DNA of 64,000 bases from Flavobacterium terrae (GCF_900142035.1 NZ_FQZI01000004.1:1-64000); one strand, 5' to 3'. Shown: positions 27,404 to 36,356, counted from the stretch's first letter. Notes: a model not told the origin generated them from the letters alone. Translations and numbers: made by a program.

Positions 27404-28496
27404 TTCTAAGTAAATAAAAAGCTAAAATACCGTATACTATATTTGGAATCCAAACTCCAATTAGAGGAGAAAAAGATGATTTCTCTGCAACTGTTCCAAA
27501 TATCTTATCTAAAAACACATAACTAAAAGCTAAAGCGATTCCTATAGCTAAATTTACTCCCATCCCACCGCGACGTTTCATTGAAGAAACTGCAACAGCT
27601 ATAATAGTTAAAATAAAAGCCGAAATAGGAACACTATATTTTCTATATTTTACAACTAAGTACGTATTAATATTCGCTGAACCTCTTTTCTTTTCCTTTT
27701 CTATAAACTTATTCAACTCAGTCAAGTTTAGCGTTTCCGCGATATAAACTACAGGAGTTAAATCTTCTAAATCAAAATTGAATTTCATACTCTTATTAAT
27801 TTCAGTCTCAATTTTATCATTAAGTTCTCCAACAGTTCTTTTATTAAAATTCATTAAAGTATAGGTACTATCATTTGCATTCCAAACAATTGAAGAGGCT
27901 GTTATCTTATAAAGCATCCTTTCTTTATCGAACTTTTCGTAAACAAAGTTGTATCCTGTTTTAGCTTCTTGATTAAAGTTACTTGCATAAATAAATTCAG
28001 TATCACTAATTTGACGATACACATCACTTGTTTCCCGCATTTGGTTTCGACCATTTCCTTTCAAATACATGTACCTGAAATTATTAAAACCTTCACTCGC
28101 TTTTGGTACTAAAAAGAAACCCATCAATAGAGCAAAAATTGAAACTATGGTTGCCCCAACAATATAAGGCCTTAAAAACCTTTGAAAAGAAATTCCCGAA
28201 CTTAAAATAGCAACAATCTCAGTATTATTAGCCAATTTTGAAGTAAACCAAATAATGGAAAGAAAAAGGAAAATTGGGAAGAGTAAATTGGCAAAATAGA
28301 TAATGAAATCTAGATAGTATGCAGCTACCTTTGGGAACGGAACTTTATTCTCTAGAATCTTATTCACTTTTTCCGAGACATCGACAATTATACCAATAGG
28401 AATAAACATAATCAACATAATTGAGAAAGTCATTAAATACCTCCTTAATATGTATCTATCAATAATTGTTAGTTTCGAAAAAAGCTGTTTTAACAT
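27390..28496 (-). CDS. LptF/LptG-family permease
   Basis: It has 368 residues with six membrane helices, three on each side of a roughly 150-residue periplasmic beta-jellyroll domain. The start has the typical DRYILRRYLMTF motif and the first helices contain LANNTEIVAILSSGISFQRFLRPY. It is an inner-membrane component of the LPS export bridge with LptB, LptC and LptA. I favour LptG over LptF from its position after tgt, but cannot be certain. It overlaps tgt by 1 bp. Confidence 0.88.
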   Translation of the reverse strand: MLKQLFSKLTIIDRYILRRYLMTFSIMLIMFIPIGIIVDVSEKVNKILENKVPFPKVAAYYLDFIIYFANLLFPIFLFLSIIWFTSKLANNTEIVAILSSGISFQRFLRPYIVGATIVSIFALLMGFFLVPKASEGFNNFRYMYLKGNGRNQMRETSDVYRQISDTEFIYASNFNQEAKTGYNFVYEKFDKERMLYKITASSIVWNANDSTYTLMNFNKRTVGELNDKIETEINKSMKFNFDLEDLTPVVYIAETLNLTELNKFIEKEKKRGSANINTYLVVKYRKYSVPISAFILTIIAVAVSSMKRRGGMGVNLAIGIALAFSYVFLDKIFGTVAEKSSFSPLIGVWIPNIVYGILAFYLLRNAKR

Positions 28497-29626
28497 TATA
28501 ATCTTTGGCTCATTTGTTTAACCATTTTTTCTTTCCACTCACGGAAATCTCCTGCTAAGATATGTTTTCTTGCCTCACGAACCAACCACATATAAAAACC
28601 AAGATTATGAATGGTAGCAATTTGCTTTCCTAAATACTCATTAGCCGCAAAAAGGTGACGTAAATAAGCTTTTGTGTACTCAGTATCAACAAAAGTATGA
28701 CCCATTTCATCAATTGGTGAAAAGTCGGCTTCCCATTTTTTATTTTTAATATTGATAGTACCATGCGCAGTAAATAACATACCATTACGAGCATTTCTTG
28801 TTGGCATCACACAATCGAACATATCAATCCCTAATGCAATATTTTCCAAGATATTAATTGGCGTACCAACCCCCATTAAATATCGAGGCTTATCTTCTGG
28901 AAGGATTGCCGTAACCACTTCAGTCATAGCATACATTTCCTCTGCTGGTTCACCTACTGAAAGTCCTCCAATAGCATTACCCTGAGCTCCAACATTTGCA
29001 ATATATTCAGCAGATTGTTGACGTAAATCTTTATACGTACTACCTTGAACAATTGGAAATAATGTTTGCTCATAACCGTATTTAAATGGTAAATTTTCTA
29101 AATGCGAAACACATCTATCTAACCAACGGTGAGTCATATGCATCGAACGCTTAGCATAACGATAATCACAAGGATATGGCGTACATTCGTCAAACGCCAT
29201 AATGATGTCAGCTCCTATTGAACGCTGAATTTCCATTACACTCTCTGGTGAAAAGAAATGGTACGAACCATCGATATGAGACTTGAACTTAACCCCTTCT
29301 TCTTTAATTTTTCTATTAGAAGACAAAGAATACACTTGATAACCTCCTGAATCAGTCAAAATATTTCTATCCCAATTCATGAATTTATGCAATCCACCAG
29401 CTTTTTCTAGAATCTCCGTTTGAGGTCTAAGATATAAATGGTAAGTATTTCCTAATATAATATCAGGATTTACTTCTTCTTTCAATTCGCGCTGATGAAC
29501 TCCTTTTACCGAAGCAACAGTCCCAACAGGCATAAAAATAGGTGTTTCAATAACACCATGATCCGTAGTAACAAAACCAGCTCTCGCCTTAGTTTGTGGA
29601 TCTTTTTGTACTAAATCAAATTTCAT
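28496..29626 (-). CDS. tgt: Queuine tRNA-ribosyltransferase (guanine transglycosylase)
   Basis: Exchanges G34 for preQ1 in tRNAs with GUN anticodons. It has 376 residues from ATG 29626, the family length; seven residues upstream are unconserved. DSGGYQVYSL and FDECTPYPC match the active site, and FDCVMPTRNARNG carries the nucleophile aspartate. In most bacterial enzymes a CxCxxC zinc site precedes RAYLHHL. Here the aligned segment is GHTFVDTEYTKAYLRHL, so all three cysteines are absent. The gene heads a unit with the lptG-like and EamA genes. Confidence 0.95.
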   Translation of the reverse strand: MKFDLVQKDPQTKARAGFVTTDHGVIETPIFMPVGTVASVKGVHQRELKEEVNPDIILGNTYHLYLRPQTEILEKAGGLHKFMNWDRNILTDSGGYQVYSLSSNRKIKEEGVKFKSHIDGSYHFFSPESVMEIQRSIGADIIMAFDECTPYPCDYRYAKRSMHMTHRWLDRCVSHLENLPFKYGYEQTLFPIVQGSTYKDLRQQSAEYIANVGAQGNAIGGLSVGEPAEEMYAMTEVVTAILPEDKPRYLMGVGTPINILENIALGIDMFDCVMPTRNARNGMLFTAHGTINIKNKKWEADFSPIDEMGHTFVDTEYTKAYLRHLFAANEYLGKQIATIHNLGFYMWLVREARKHILAGDFREWKEKMVKQMSQRL

Positions 29627-29702
29627 ACTATCAAATATAGTTGGCAAAGATAAAATATTTAAAATTTTCGATTTAGCATTTCACAATTTATTTAACAATT
29701 AA

Positions 29703-29775
29703 TTGGGCGAGTCCACTCCCTTGTCGTGGTCGGGCTATCCGCGCTACATGGTAGCTTGCTCCTATCCCTCTCGCT
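29703..29775 (-). ncRNA. Second, divergent Flavo-1-like element
   Basis: On the minus strand it reads GGATAGGAGCAAGC followed by ATGTAGCGCGGATAGCCCGAC and a GGGAGTGGACTCGCCC end. It matches the conserved blocks of the element at 671-786 but lacks the long apical stem and the REP-like loop. It lies between the divergent tgt and transketolase genes. Confidence 0.45.
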
Positions 29776-29808
29776 TGCCTACTTTTTTTCAAAGTATTTT
29801 TTAAAACT

Positions 29809-29840
29809 TTTGCCAATGGAAAAAATATAAAGTAATTTTG
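29809..29840 (+). promoter_or_regulatory. Transketolase promoter
   Basis: -33 TTG (29809-29811), 21-bp spacer, -7 TAATTTTG (29833-29840). It gives a leader of about 20 bases before ATG 29868 and excludes an in-frame TTG start at 29838. Confidence 0.6.
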
Positions 29841-29867
29841 GCCACAAATAATTTATACGTATTCAAA

Positions 29868-30713
29868 ATGTCTGACATTCAACAACTAACAAATTTTACA
29901 ACACAAGTAAGAAGAGACATTCTTCGCATGGTACATGCTGTTAATTCAGGTCACCCAGGAGGTTCTTTAGGCTGTGCTGAGTTTTTCACTGTACTATATC
30001 AACATTTAATGGTAAGAAAACCAGGTTTTGACATGGACGGAATTGGTGAAGATCTTTTCTTCTTATCAAACGGTCACATTTCACCTGTTTTCTATTCAGT
30101 TTTAGCTCGCAGTGGTTATTTTCCTGTTTCAGAATTAGCAACTTTCCGTAAGTTAAACTCAAGATTACAAGGACACCCAACTACTCATGAAGGTTTACCT
30201 GGAGTAAGAATGGCTTCTGGATCTTTAGGTCAAGGGCTATCTGTAGCGATTGGTGCTGCACAAGCTAAAAAATTAAACAATGACAATCATATTGTTTATG
30301 CACTTACTGGTGATGGTGAATTGCAAGAAGGACAAAACTGGGAAGCTATCATGTATGCATCTGCTAAAAAAGTAGACAACTTAATTGCAACTGTTGATTT
30401 AAACGGACAACAAATTGATGGTTCTACTGACGAAGTTTTAAACATGGGAAGCGTAAAAGCTAAGTTTGAAGCGTTTGATTGGGATGTTATTGAAATAAAA
30501 GAAGGAAACAATATTGAAGCAATCATTGCAGGTATGACAGAAGCTAAAGCTAAAACAGGTAAAGGAAAACCTGTTTGCGTTTTATTACATACAGAAATGG
30601 GTAATGGCGTAGATTTCATGATGCACACACATGCTTGGCACGGAAAAGCACCAAGTAATGAACAATTAGAAAATGCTTTAAACCAAAACCCTGCAACTTT
30701 AGGAGACTATTAA
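29868..30713 (+). CDS. Transketolase, N-terminal subunit
   Basis: It has 281 residues with the thiamine-diphosphate-binding half: NSGHPGGSLGCAE, RLQGHPTTHEGLPGVRMASGSLGQG, and the GDGELQEGQNWEA metal/TPP motif. It pairs with the next gene to form a split enzyme of the non-oxidative pentose phosphate pathway. The start is set at ATG 29868 by the promoter at 29833-29840. The partner gene follows after 4 bp. Split transketolases are usual in Bacteroidetes, so this is not a frameshift. Confidence 0.93.
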   Translation: MSDIQQLTNFTTQVRRDILRMVHAVNSGHPGGSLGCAEFFTVLYQHLMVRKPGFDMDGIGEDLFFLSNGHISPVFYSVLARSGYFPVSELATFRKLNSRLQGHPTTHEGLPGVRMASGSLGQGLSVAIGAAQAKKLNNDNHIVYALTGDGELQEGQNWEAIMYASAKKVDNLIATVDLNGQQIDGSTDEVLNMGSVKAKFEAFDWDVIEIKEGNNIEAIIAGMTEAKAKTGKGKPVCVLLHTEMGNGVDFMMHTHAWHGKAPSNEQLENALNQNPATLGDY

Positions 30714-30717
30714 GATT

Positions 30718-31671
30718 ATGAAAAAATACGAAAATCAAGGAAGTAAAGATACTCGTTCAGGTTTTGGAGCGGGAATGACTGAATTAGGTCAAAAAAACGA
30801 AAACGTTGTTGCATTATGTGCCGACTTAATTGGTTCATTAAAATTTGATGATTTCAAAAAAAATCATCCTGAAAGATTCTTTCAAATTGGAATTGCAGAA
30901 GCAAACATGATTGGAATTGCAGCAGGTTTTACTGTTGGTGGAAAAATTCCTTTCACTGGAACATTTGCTAATTTCTCTACTGGACGTGTTTATGATCAAA
31001 TTCGTCAATCAGTAGCTTATTCAGACAAAAATGTAAAAATTTGTGCATCTCATGCTGGTTTAACTTTAGGAGAAGATGGTGCTACTCACCAAATCCTAGA
31101 AGATATCGGATTAATGAAAATGTTACCTGGAATGACTGTAATCAATACTTGTGATTACAATCAAACCAAAGCAGCAACAATTGCATTAGCAGATCACCAC
31201 GGTCCAGCATATTTACGTTTTGGACGTCCTGTTGTTCCTAACTTTACTCCAGCTGACGAACCATTCGTAATTGGTAAAGCAATTATGTTAAACGAAGGTA
31301 CTGATGTAACAATTGTTGCAACAGGTCACTTAGTATGGGAAGCTTTAATTGCTGCCGAAGCTTTAGAAGCTAAAGGAATTTCTGCAGAAGTAATCAATAT
31401 ACATACTATTAAACCTCTAGATGATGAAGCTATTTTAAAATCGGTAGCAAAAACAGGTTGTGTAGTAACTGCAGAAGAACATAATATTTTAGGTGGTTTA
31501 GGAGAAAGCGTTTCGAGATTATTAGCTTTAAACACACCAACTCCGCAAGAATTTGTAGCTGTTAATGATAGTTTTGGAGAATCAGGAACCCCTGAACAAT
31601 TAATGGAGAAATACAAACTAAACAATCAAGCGATTGTGGAAGCTGTAGAAAGAGTTATCAAAAGAAAATAA
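30718..31671 (+). CDS. Transketolase, C-terminal subunit
   Basis: It has 317 residues: pyrimidine-binding domain (RSGFGAGMTELG, FQIGIAEANMIGIAAGFTVGG with the catalytic glutamate) and the C-terminal transketolase domain from about 190 (TDVTIVATGHLVWEAL). It works with the N-terminal subunit encoded 4 bp upstream to transfer two-carbon units between sugar phosphates. A strong terminator follows. Confidence 0.93.
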   Translation: MKKYENQGSKDTRSGFGAGMTELGQKNENVVALCADLIGSLKFDDFKKNHPERFFQIGIAEANMIGIAAGFTVGGKIPFTGTFANFSTGRVYDQIRQSVAYSDKNVKICASHAGLTLGEDGATHQILEDIGLMKMLPGMTVINTCDYNQTKAATIALADHHGPAYLRFGRPVVPNFTPADEPFVIGKAIMLNEGTDVTIVATGHLVWEALIAAEALEAKGISAEVINIHTIKPLDDEAILKSVAKTGCVVTAEEHNILGGLGESVSRLLALNTPTPQEFVAVNDSFGESGTPEQLMEKYKLNNQAIVEAVERVIKRK

Positions 31672-31687
31672 TTAATTTCGACATAAG

Positions 31688-31714
31688 AAAAGCCACGTAA
31701 AACGTGGCTTTTTT
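31688..31714 (+). terminator. Terminator after transketolase
   Basis: AAAAGCCACGT and ACGTGGCTTTT form an 11-bp stem, followed by further T. It can also end the convergent FKBP gene. Confidence 0.85.
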
Positions 31715-31736
31715 CATTATTTATTGTGTACATTTT

Positions 31737-32672
31737 TTAATTATGGCAGCTTTTATCTAAATACCTTCTAACTCTTAATGGATTTGATAAATTCCCATCA
31801 CAGTCAGAAATTTCATCATAAGTATAATATCCACCACCAGGTTTTTTGATTTCGTTTTTAGTTGAATACCCATCATTATCATCATCTTGATCTAAATAGT
31901 CAGGATACCCATCGCCATCTGTATCAGCAAATTTCCCATCTACCCCAACATTAATCTCAAATCTTGAATCAATTCGATCATAGTCATGATCTACATAATT
32001 CAATTTCTTTAATTTAAAATTAAAAATTAATGGTGAATACGCAGAAATTGAAACAGATGAATTGTTATAATATCCCAAACCTGAAGGCAAAAACATTATC
32101 CCAGCTCCAAAATCAGAAAATGTTACTACACCTGTTAAATCATCGTAAACATGATTCCCTGTTTTAAATTCTGACAAGACTTCACCCCATCCCTCAATCG
32201 TTCTTGTCATCTCAAACCAAACTGGTGTATTTGATTCATCAAAACTTGTATTATCCAATAATCTACCCTTGTATGACACAAATACAGAATCAACTTTAGA
32301 TGGAGATTCATTAGCACCAAAATAATCAGGATCAGATGAATTTGCCGCTGTTTTAGTTATGTTGATATAATATACTTTGTAATTAACACCATTACTCAAA
32401 ACATTTTTATTTAATAAAGGATAATCTGTTTGATCCATTATAGACACTTTATTATCTGGATTTCCGTCAGGTATTTTCGTGAATGTAACATCAAAATCTG
32501 AAGAAACTTCCATATAATATTCGCCTAAAAATTTCTCAATAGCTGCTATATCCTTGGGATATTGTTCTGCATAAGGAATAACATACACATCCTCTGCTTT
32601 GTCATCCTTGTTACAAGAAACAAATGCAACACCAAAAATTAAAAAAAATATGCTCTTCAAGATTCTATTCAT
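31737..32672 (-). CDS. FKBP-like lipoprotein with calcium-binding repeats
   Basis: It has 311 residues. The lipoprotein signal ends in FVSCNKDD. An FKBP-type peptidyl-prolyl isomerase-like domain (about 95-235: VSYKGRLLDNTSFDES, IEGWGEVLSEFKTG, FLPSGLGYYN) follows. A C-terminal Asp-rich segment (DTDGDGYPDYLDQDDDNDGY) resembles thrombospondin type 3 calcium-binding repeats. It is probably an envelope folding factor; whether the isomerase site is active is unclear. It is divergent from the S4-domain gene. Confidence 0.82.
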   Translation of the reverse strand: MNRILKSIFFLIFGVAFVSCNKDDKAEDVYVIPYAEQYPKDIAAIEKFLGEYYMEVSSDFDVTFTKIPDGNPDNKVSIMDQTDYPLLNKNVLSNGVNYKVYYINITKTAANSSDPDYFGANESPSKVDSVFVSYKGRLLDNTSFDESNTPVWFEMTRTIEGWGEVLSEFKTGNHVYDDLTGVVTFSDFGAGIMFLPSGLGYYNNSSVSISAYSPLIFNFKLKKLNYVDHDYDRIDSRFEINVGVDGKFADTDGDGYPDYLDQDDDNDGYSTKNEIKKPGGGYYTYDEISDCDGNLSNPLRVRRYLDKSCHN

Positions 32673-32750
32673 TATTCAAAAATTTTAAGTGCGCAAGATA
32701 CAATTTTGATTTATTTTTGTTTTAAATTTTAACTTACTTTTTTAAAATTT

Positions 32751-33143
32751 ATGCGAATAGATAAATACTTGTGGTGTGTTCGATATTACAAGACAAGAAA
32801 TATGGCTACAGAAGCATGCAAAAAAAATCAGGTTACCTTAAATGGAAATGTGGCAAAGCCCTCTAAAGATATTATACCAGGAGATAAAATTACTTTTAGA
32901 AAAGACCAAATTACATATATTATAAAAGTGCTAGCTGTACCAGATAATCGTGTTGGCGCTAAACTTGTAGATTTGTATAGGATTGATGAAACACCTATTG
33001 AAGCTTTTGAACATTTAGAAATGCTAAAACTCTCAAAATCGCATTACAGAAAATTTGGTGAAGGTAGACCTACAAAAAAAGACCGTAGAGACTTAGACGA
33101 TTTCGAATTTGATTTTAACGACGAAGAAAATGAAATTGAATAG
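32751..33143 (+). CDS. S4-domain RNA-binding protein, Hsp15-like
   Basis: It has 130 residues: an N-terminal S4 domain (MRIDKYLWCVRYYKTRNMA, VTLNGNVAKPSKDIIPGDKI) and a basic-to-acidic C-terminal tail. Hsp15 (HslR) binds stalled 50S subunits carrying a nascent chain. The methyltransferase gene starts 14 bp before its end, so the two are translationally coupled. Confidence 0.88.
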   Translation: MRIDKYLWCVRYYKTRNMATEACKKNQVTLNGNVAKPSKDIIPGDKITFRKDQITYIIKVLAVPDNRVGAKLVDLYRIDETPIEAFEHLEMLKLSKSHYRKFGEGRPTKKDRRDLDDFEFDFNDEENEIE

Positions 33144-33711
33144 CGACTATTGGGAAAACAGGTATCAAAAAAATGATACAGGTTGGGATACTGGAGAGAT
33201 TACTACACCACTAAAAGAATATATTGACCAATTAAACAATAAAGCCCTAAAAATACTAATTCCAGGATGTGGAAATAGTTATGAATTTGAATACTTACTG
33301 AAAAATGGTTTTACCAATTCATTTGTTTTAGACTATGCGAAGGAACCCTTAGCTAATTTGAAAAAAAAGCTCCCCGATTGCGACAACTCAAAATTCATTT
33401 ACCAAGATTTTTTTGACCATACTGAAAAGTATGATTTAATAATAGAACAAACCTTCTTTTGTGCTCTTGATCCAGATTTAAGGATGAATTATGCAAAAAA
33501 AATGCACTCACTACTTAATGACAATGGAAAATTGGTTGGTCTTTTATTTCAATTCCCACTTACTGAAGCAGGACCTCCCTTTGGAGGAAGTAAGGAAGAA
33601 TATTTATCTATTTTTTCAGAATTATTCAAAATAAAAACATTAGAACCAGCTTATAATTCTATTAAACCTCGCCAAGGAAACGAACTCTTTTTTATCTTTA
33701 CAAAAAAATAA
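33130..33711 (+). CDS. TPMT-type SAM-dependent methyltransferase
   Basis: It has 193 residues from ATG 33130; seven upstream in-frame residues are unconserved. SDYWENRYQKNDTGWDTG at the start and ILIPGCGNSYE at about 47 are the signature of the thiopurine S-methyltransferase family. The substrate in bacteria is often tellurite, selenium, halide or thiol compounds; here it is unknown. It overlaps the S4 gene by 14 bp. Confidence 0.85.
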   Translation: MKLNSDYWENRYQKNDTGWDTGEITTPLKEYIDQLNNKALKILIPGCGNSYEFEYLLKNGFTNSFVLDYAKEPLANLKKKLPDCDNSKFIYQDFFDHTEKYDLIIEQTFFCALDPDLRMNYAKKMHSLLNDNGKLVGLLFQFPLTEAGPPFGGSKEEYLSIFSELFKIKTLEPAYNSIKPRQGNELFFIFTKK

Positions 33712-33714
33712 CCC

Positions 33715-34212
33715 ATGAATCAGAATATCATTTTAAATCATCAGGAAATAGAATTCAAAATCAAACGCATTGCCTATCAAATTTATGAAACATTCATAGA
33801 TGATGAAGAAATTATTCTTGCAGGGATTCATGGAAATGGAAGCATTTTTGCTCAAAAACTATCTGCTGTTTTAAAAAGTATATCTCCGTTAAAAATTGTT
33901 TTGTGTGACGTTATCATCGATAAAAAAAATCCAACATCCTCTATAACTACCTCATTAGACAAATCAGCTTATGAAAACAAAGGTTTAGTATTAGTAGATG
34001 ATGTATTAAATTCAGGAACAACTTTGATATACGGTGTAAAGCACTTTCTCGACGTTCCTTTAAACAAATTCAAAACTGCTGTACTAGTTGATAGAAACCA
34101 CAAAAAATATCCTGTAAAAGCTGACTTTAAAGGAATATCATTATCTACTTCTATTTTAGAGCATGTACAGGTTGTTTTTAACGAAAACAATGACTGTGCT
34201 TATTTACAATAG
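33715..34212 (+). CDS. PRPP-dependent phosphoribosyltransferase (PyrR/Hpt-like)
   Basis: It has 165 residues. The PRPP loop is LVLVDDVLNSGTTL at about 91-104, preceded by an IHGNGSIFA loop near 40. The fold matches PyrR or hypoxanthine/uracil phosphoribosyltransferases; the base cannot be read from the sequence. It lies 3 bp after the methyltransferase gene, and its end overlaps convergent aroK by 9 bp. Confidence 0.82.
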   Translation: MNQNIILNHQEIEFKIKRIAYQIYETFIDDEEIILAGIHGNGSIFAQKLSAVLKSISPLKIVLCDVIIDKKNPTSSITTSLDKSAYENKGLVLVDDVLNSGTTLIYGVKHFLDVPLNKFKTAVLVDRNHKKYPVKADFKGISLSTSILEHVQVVFNENNDCAYLQ

Positions 34213-34719
34213 AGCATTAATTTCTGCAACTATTTGTTCTGGGGATTTATCGTCTGTCAAAACCGAATATTTACATTGATTGTAAAAATAACTACGATCG
34301 AAAAGATGTTTAGCTATAAACTCAAAAGTTTCTTCATCTTTTAAACTTTGAAGCAACGGGCGCTTATCGATTTCATTCTTCAATCTTGATACTAAAACTG
34401 GAATACTAGCTTTAAGGTATATTGAAACTACATCTTCATTAGCCAAAAATAAATGATTGTTAGCATAACATGGTGTGCCACCACCCGTACTTAAAACATA
34501 AGATTCATTACTTTCAATGACTTTTTTAAAAACCTCATGTTCTTTTTTTCTAAAAAAGACCTCTCCTTCTTCAGAAAAAATTTCACCAATTGATTTTTCT
34601 AATTCATTTTCTATCAAAAAATCTAAATCGTAAAATGGAAAATCTAACTTTTCAGCTAAAAGTTGACCAATTTTCGACTTACCCGATCCCATATAACCTA
34701 TTAAAACAATTTTTCTCAT
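34204..34719 (-). CDS. aroK: Shikimate kinase
   Basis: Phosphorylates shikimate in aromatic amino acid synthesis. It has 171 residues. Walker A GYMGSGKSKIG at 8-18, shikimate-binding FYDLDFLIE and FFRKKEHEVF, and YVLSTGGGTPC with the glycine triplet. LID region RPLLQ at about 119. It is convergent with the phosphoribosyltransferase and divergent from the tRNA cluster. Confidence 0.95.
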   Translation of the reverse strand: MRKIVLIGYMGSGKSKIGQLLAEKLDFPFYDLDFLIENELEKSIGEIFSEEGEVFFRKKEHEVFKKVIESNESYVLSTGGGTPCYANNHLFLANEDVVSIYLKASIPVLVSRLKNEIDKRPLLQSLKDEETFEFIAKHLFDRSYFYNQCKYSVLTDDKSPEQIVAEINALL

Positions 34720-34790
34720 AAATATAAAAGCTTATAAATAAACGCTTTGGAAGTAATTTTAAAAAAAACTCAAATTTATCATTAATTTAG

Positions 34791-34822
34791 TTTGAAATGT
34801 TAAAAATAAGGTATTATATTTG
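34791..34822 (+). promoter_or_regulatory. tRNA operon promoter
   Basis: -33 TTTG (34791-34794), 20-bp spacer, -7 TATATTTG (34815-34822), then CACCCGC. The bases after the -7 box are the same as in the four rRNA-type promoters at the left edge. Confidence 0.75.
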
Positions 34823-34846
34823 CACCCGCAATCAGGAAATGATTTA

Positions 34847-34919
34847 GACTCCGTAGCTCAGCTGGTAGAGCACATCACTTTTAATGATGGGGTCCTGGGT
34901 TCGAATCCCAGCGGGGTCA
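34847..34919 (+). tRNA. tRNA-Lys (TTT), copy 1
   Basis: 73 bases, CCA not encoded. Acceptor GACTCCG pairs with CGGGGTC. The anticodon loop is CTTTTAA, giving TTT. T-arm GGTTCGAATCC. Identical to copy 2. Confidence 0.96.
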
Positions 34920-34952
34920 CAAATTTGACCGAATTAATTTCTTGAAAGCTTA

Positions 34953-35025
34953 GACTCCGTAGCTCAGCTGGTAGAGCACATCACTTTTAATGATGGGGTC
35001 CTGGGTTCGAATCCCAGCGGGGTCA
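34953..35025 (+). tRNA. tRNA-Lys (TTT), copy 2
   Basis: All 73 bases are identical to the copy 33 bp upstream. It is cotranscribed with it from the same promoter and followed by a terminator. Confidence 0.96.
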
Positions 35026-35027
35026 CA

Positions 35028-35058
35028 AAAAGTCAAACGTTAAGTTTGACTTTTTTTG
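35028..35058 (+). terminator. Terminator after the tRNA-Lys pair
   Basis: AAAGTCAAAC and GTTTGACTTT form the stem, followed by T. It lies between tRNA-Lys copy 2 and tRNA-Leu, so the tRNA-Leu may depend on read-through or its own start. Confidence 0.75.
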
Positions 35059-35063
35059 TTTAT

Positions 35064-35145
35064 GGCCATGTGGAGGAATTGGTAGACTCGCCATCTTGAG
35101 GGGGTGGTGCTGCAAGGCGTATGGGTTCGAGTCCCATCATGGTCA
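35064..35145 (+). tRNA. tRNA-Leu (GAG)
   Basis: 82 bases, CCA not encoded. Acceptor GGCCATG pairs with CATGGTC. The anticodon loop CTTGAGG gives GAG. The extra arm (GGTGCTGCAAGGCGT) is the long type II variable arm expected of leucine tRNA. Confidence 0.94.
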
Positions 35146-35146
35146 C

Positions 35147-35176
35147 AAAAAAATCCGCAATAAGCGGATTTTTTTA
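35147..35176. terminator. Terminator after tRNA-Leu, also serving crtY
   Basis: AAAAATCCGC and GCGGATTTTT form a stem with an AATAA-type loop and T runs. It ends just inside the crtY stop region, so it works for both convergent genes. Confidence 0.8.
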
Positions 35177-36310
35177 TTTTATTAATCTTCTAAAAAATGA
35201 TTTGATAAATTCCTTTTTGGGACAACTCCAAATAATTTGTAAATCTTCAAACATTGTAGTCTTTTCATCTAAGAACTTCAATATTAAATTAGGATCACTC
35301 TTTGTAAACATTGAAGAAAAAATAACTTTACCTAAAGAGTTATCATTATAAAGAACATCTACAAACAAATCATCGTAAAAAGTGAATTTAGTCGGAACCT
35401 TAAATTTTTTAAAATCTATTGCATCTCTCTTTAAGAAATCTACCACTCTTTGACTTTCCCTTATAACATTAGAAAAAGTAAAACCAGAACTAGCTTTCGT
35501 CCATCCTCCTGCTGTTCCAATATTTAAAATAAGCTTAGAATTTTTTTTCCAAAAAGGATAAGTGGTCATTGGAATATTTCCTTTCTCCTTAGCTAGGATA
35601 TTATAGTTTTCTAAACCTATTTTTTTTAAATACTCTTTTATTTCTAATTCATATTCTTCAAAACTAAGCAAGTCAGGAGAAAACAAGGTATACTCAAATA
35701 AAGCTTTATTTTCGGATAATGGTAAAACATACATAAACCTTGTATTTCCTTTCTGCGAAACTGAAAAATCCATAAATAAAGCTTCCTCAGGATTAAAATA
35801 ATTGTTATCTGTCTCTATAAACCAACCTACAAAGTTTTGTTGTAAAAGAGGAAATTTTTTATTGGAATCAAGTTCTTCTATATCAAAAATAGAATTAAAC
35901 AAGATAGCTCCTTCATAATTATCTGCAGCAGTCTGTACTATAACACTATTGTTTTCTTCACGAAAAGAAATTACTCTTTCTTTTACCCAGTACAAACTGC
36001 AATTTCTTGTGGTTTTTCTAAAAAAATCATAAAAATTCTTTGATTCAATCATTTTATAGAATGATCCATTCAAACAATCAATTTTTACATTTTCATCTAC
36101 ATAAAAAGCTCTTGACCATTTGTGAGTTAAGATTTGATCCCAATCACCATCACCTTCTTCCCAGAAACACCAAGTTCGATCATTAGCATTTTTGTCATTT
36201 GGCTCAACTACTAATATATTTTTACCTTCTAAAATACCTTCATTCTCCATTTTGACAATTATCATCATGGAGGCTAAACCTAAGCCAGCAAAAATATAGT
36301 CGTATTTCAT
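35174..36310 (-). CDS. crtY: Lycopene beta-cyclase
   Basis: Cyclises both ends of lycopene to beta-carotene. It has 378 residues. The N-terminal dinucleotide-binding motif is FAGLGLASMMIIVKM, followed by the family pattern NDRTWCFWE near 45 and IGTAGGWTKASSGFTF near 275. It is divergently transcribed from the MerR-type regulator across 75 bp. Its minus-strand -7 box TATTTTTG (36333-36326) runs into a TTTGTTTAA box, suggesting shared control. Confidence 0.93.
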   Translation of the reverse strand: MKYDYIFAGLGLASMMIIVKMENEGILEGKNILVVEPNDKNANDRTWCFWEEGDGDWDQILTHKWSRAFYVDENVKIDCLNGSFYKMIESKNFYDFFRKTTRNCSLYWVKERVISFREENNSVIVQTAADNYEGAILFNSIFDIEELDSNKKFPLLQQNFVGWFIETDNNYFNPEEALFMDFSVSQKGNTRFMYVLPLSENKALFEYTLFSPDLLSFEEYELEIKEYLKKIGLENYNILAKEKGNIPMTTYPFWKKNSKLILNIGTAGGWTKASSGFTFSNVIRESQRVVDFLKRDAIDFKKFKVPTKFTFYDDLFVDVLYNDNSLGKVIFSSMFTKSDPNLILKFLDEKTTMFEDLQIIWSCPKKEFIKSFFRRLIK

Positions 36311-36320
36311 TTAAATGATT

Positions 36321-36333
36321 TTAAACAAAAATA
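36321..36333 (-). promoter_or_regulatory. crtY -7 box with overlapping TTTGTTTAA element
   Basis: The minus strand reads TATTTTTGTTTAA. The first eight bases fit TAnnTTTG, and the last nine are the exact TTTGTTTAA box (36329-36321) found at the other two promoters of the locus. Confidence 0.5.
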
Positions 36334-36356
36334 AACATTCTAATTAATTATTTCTT

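Noticed and set aside
29868..31671. Transketolase broken by a frameshift
   Set aside because: Each half has its own start, the junction falls at the normal domain boundary with a 4-bp gap, and split transketolase is common in Bacteroidetes.
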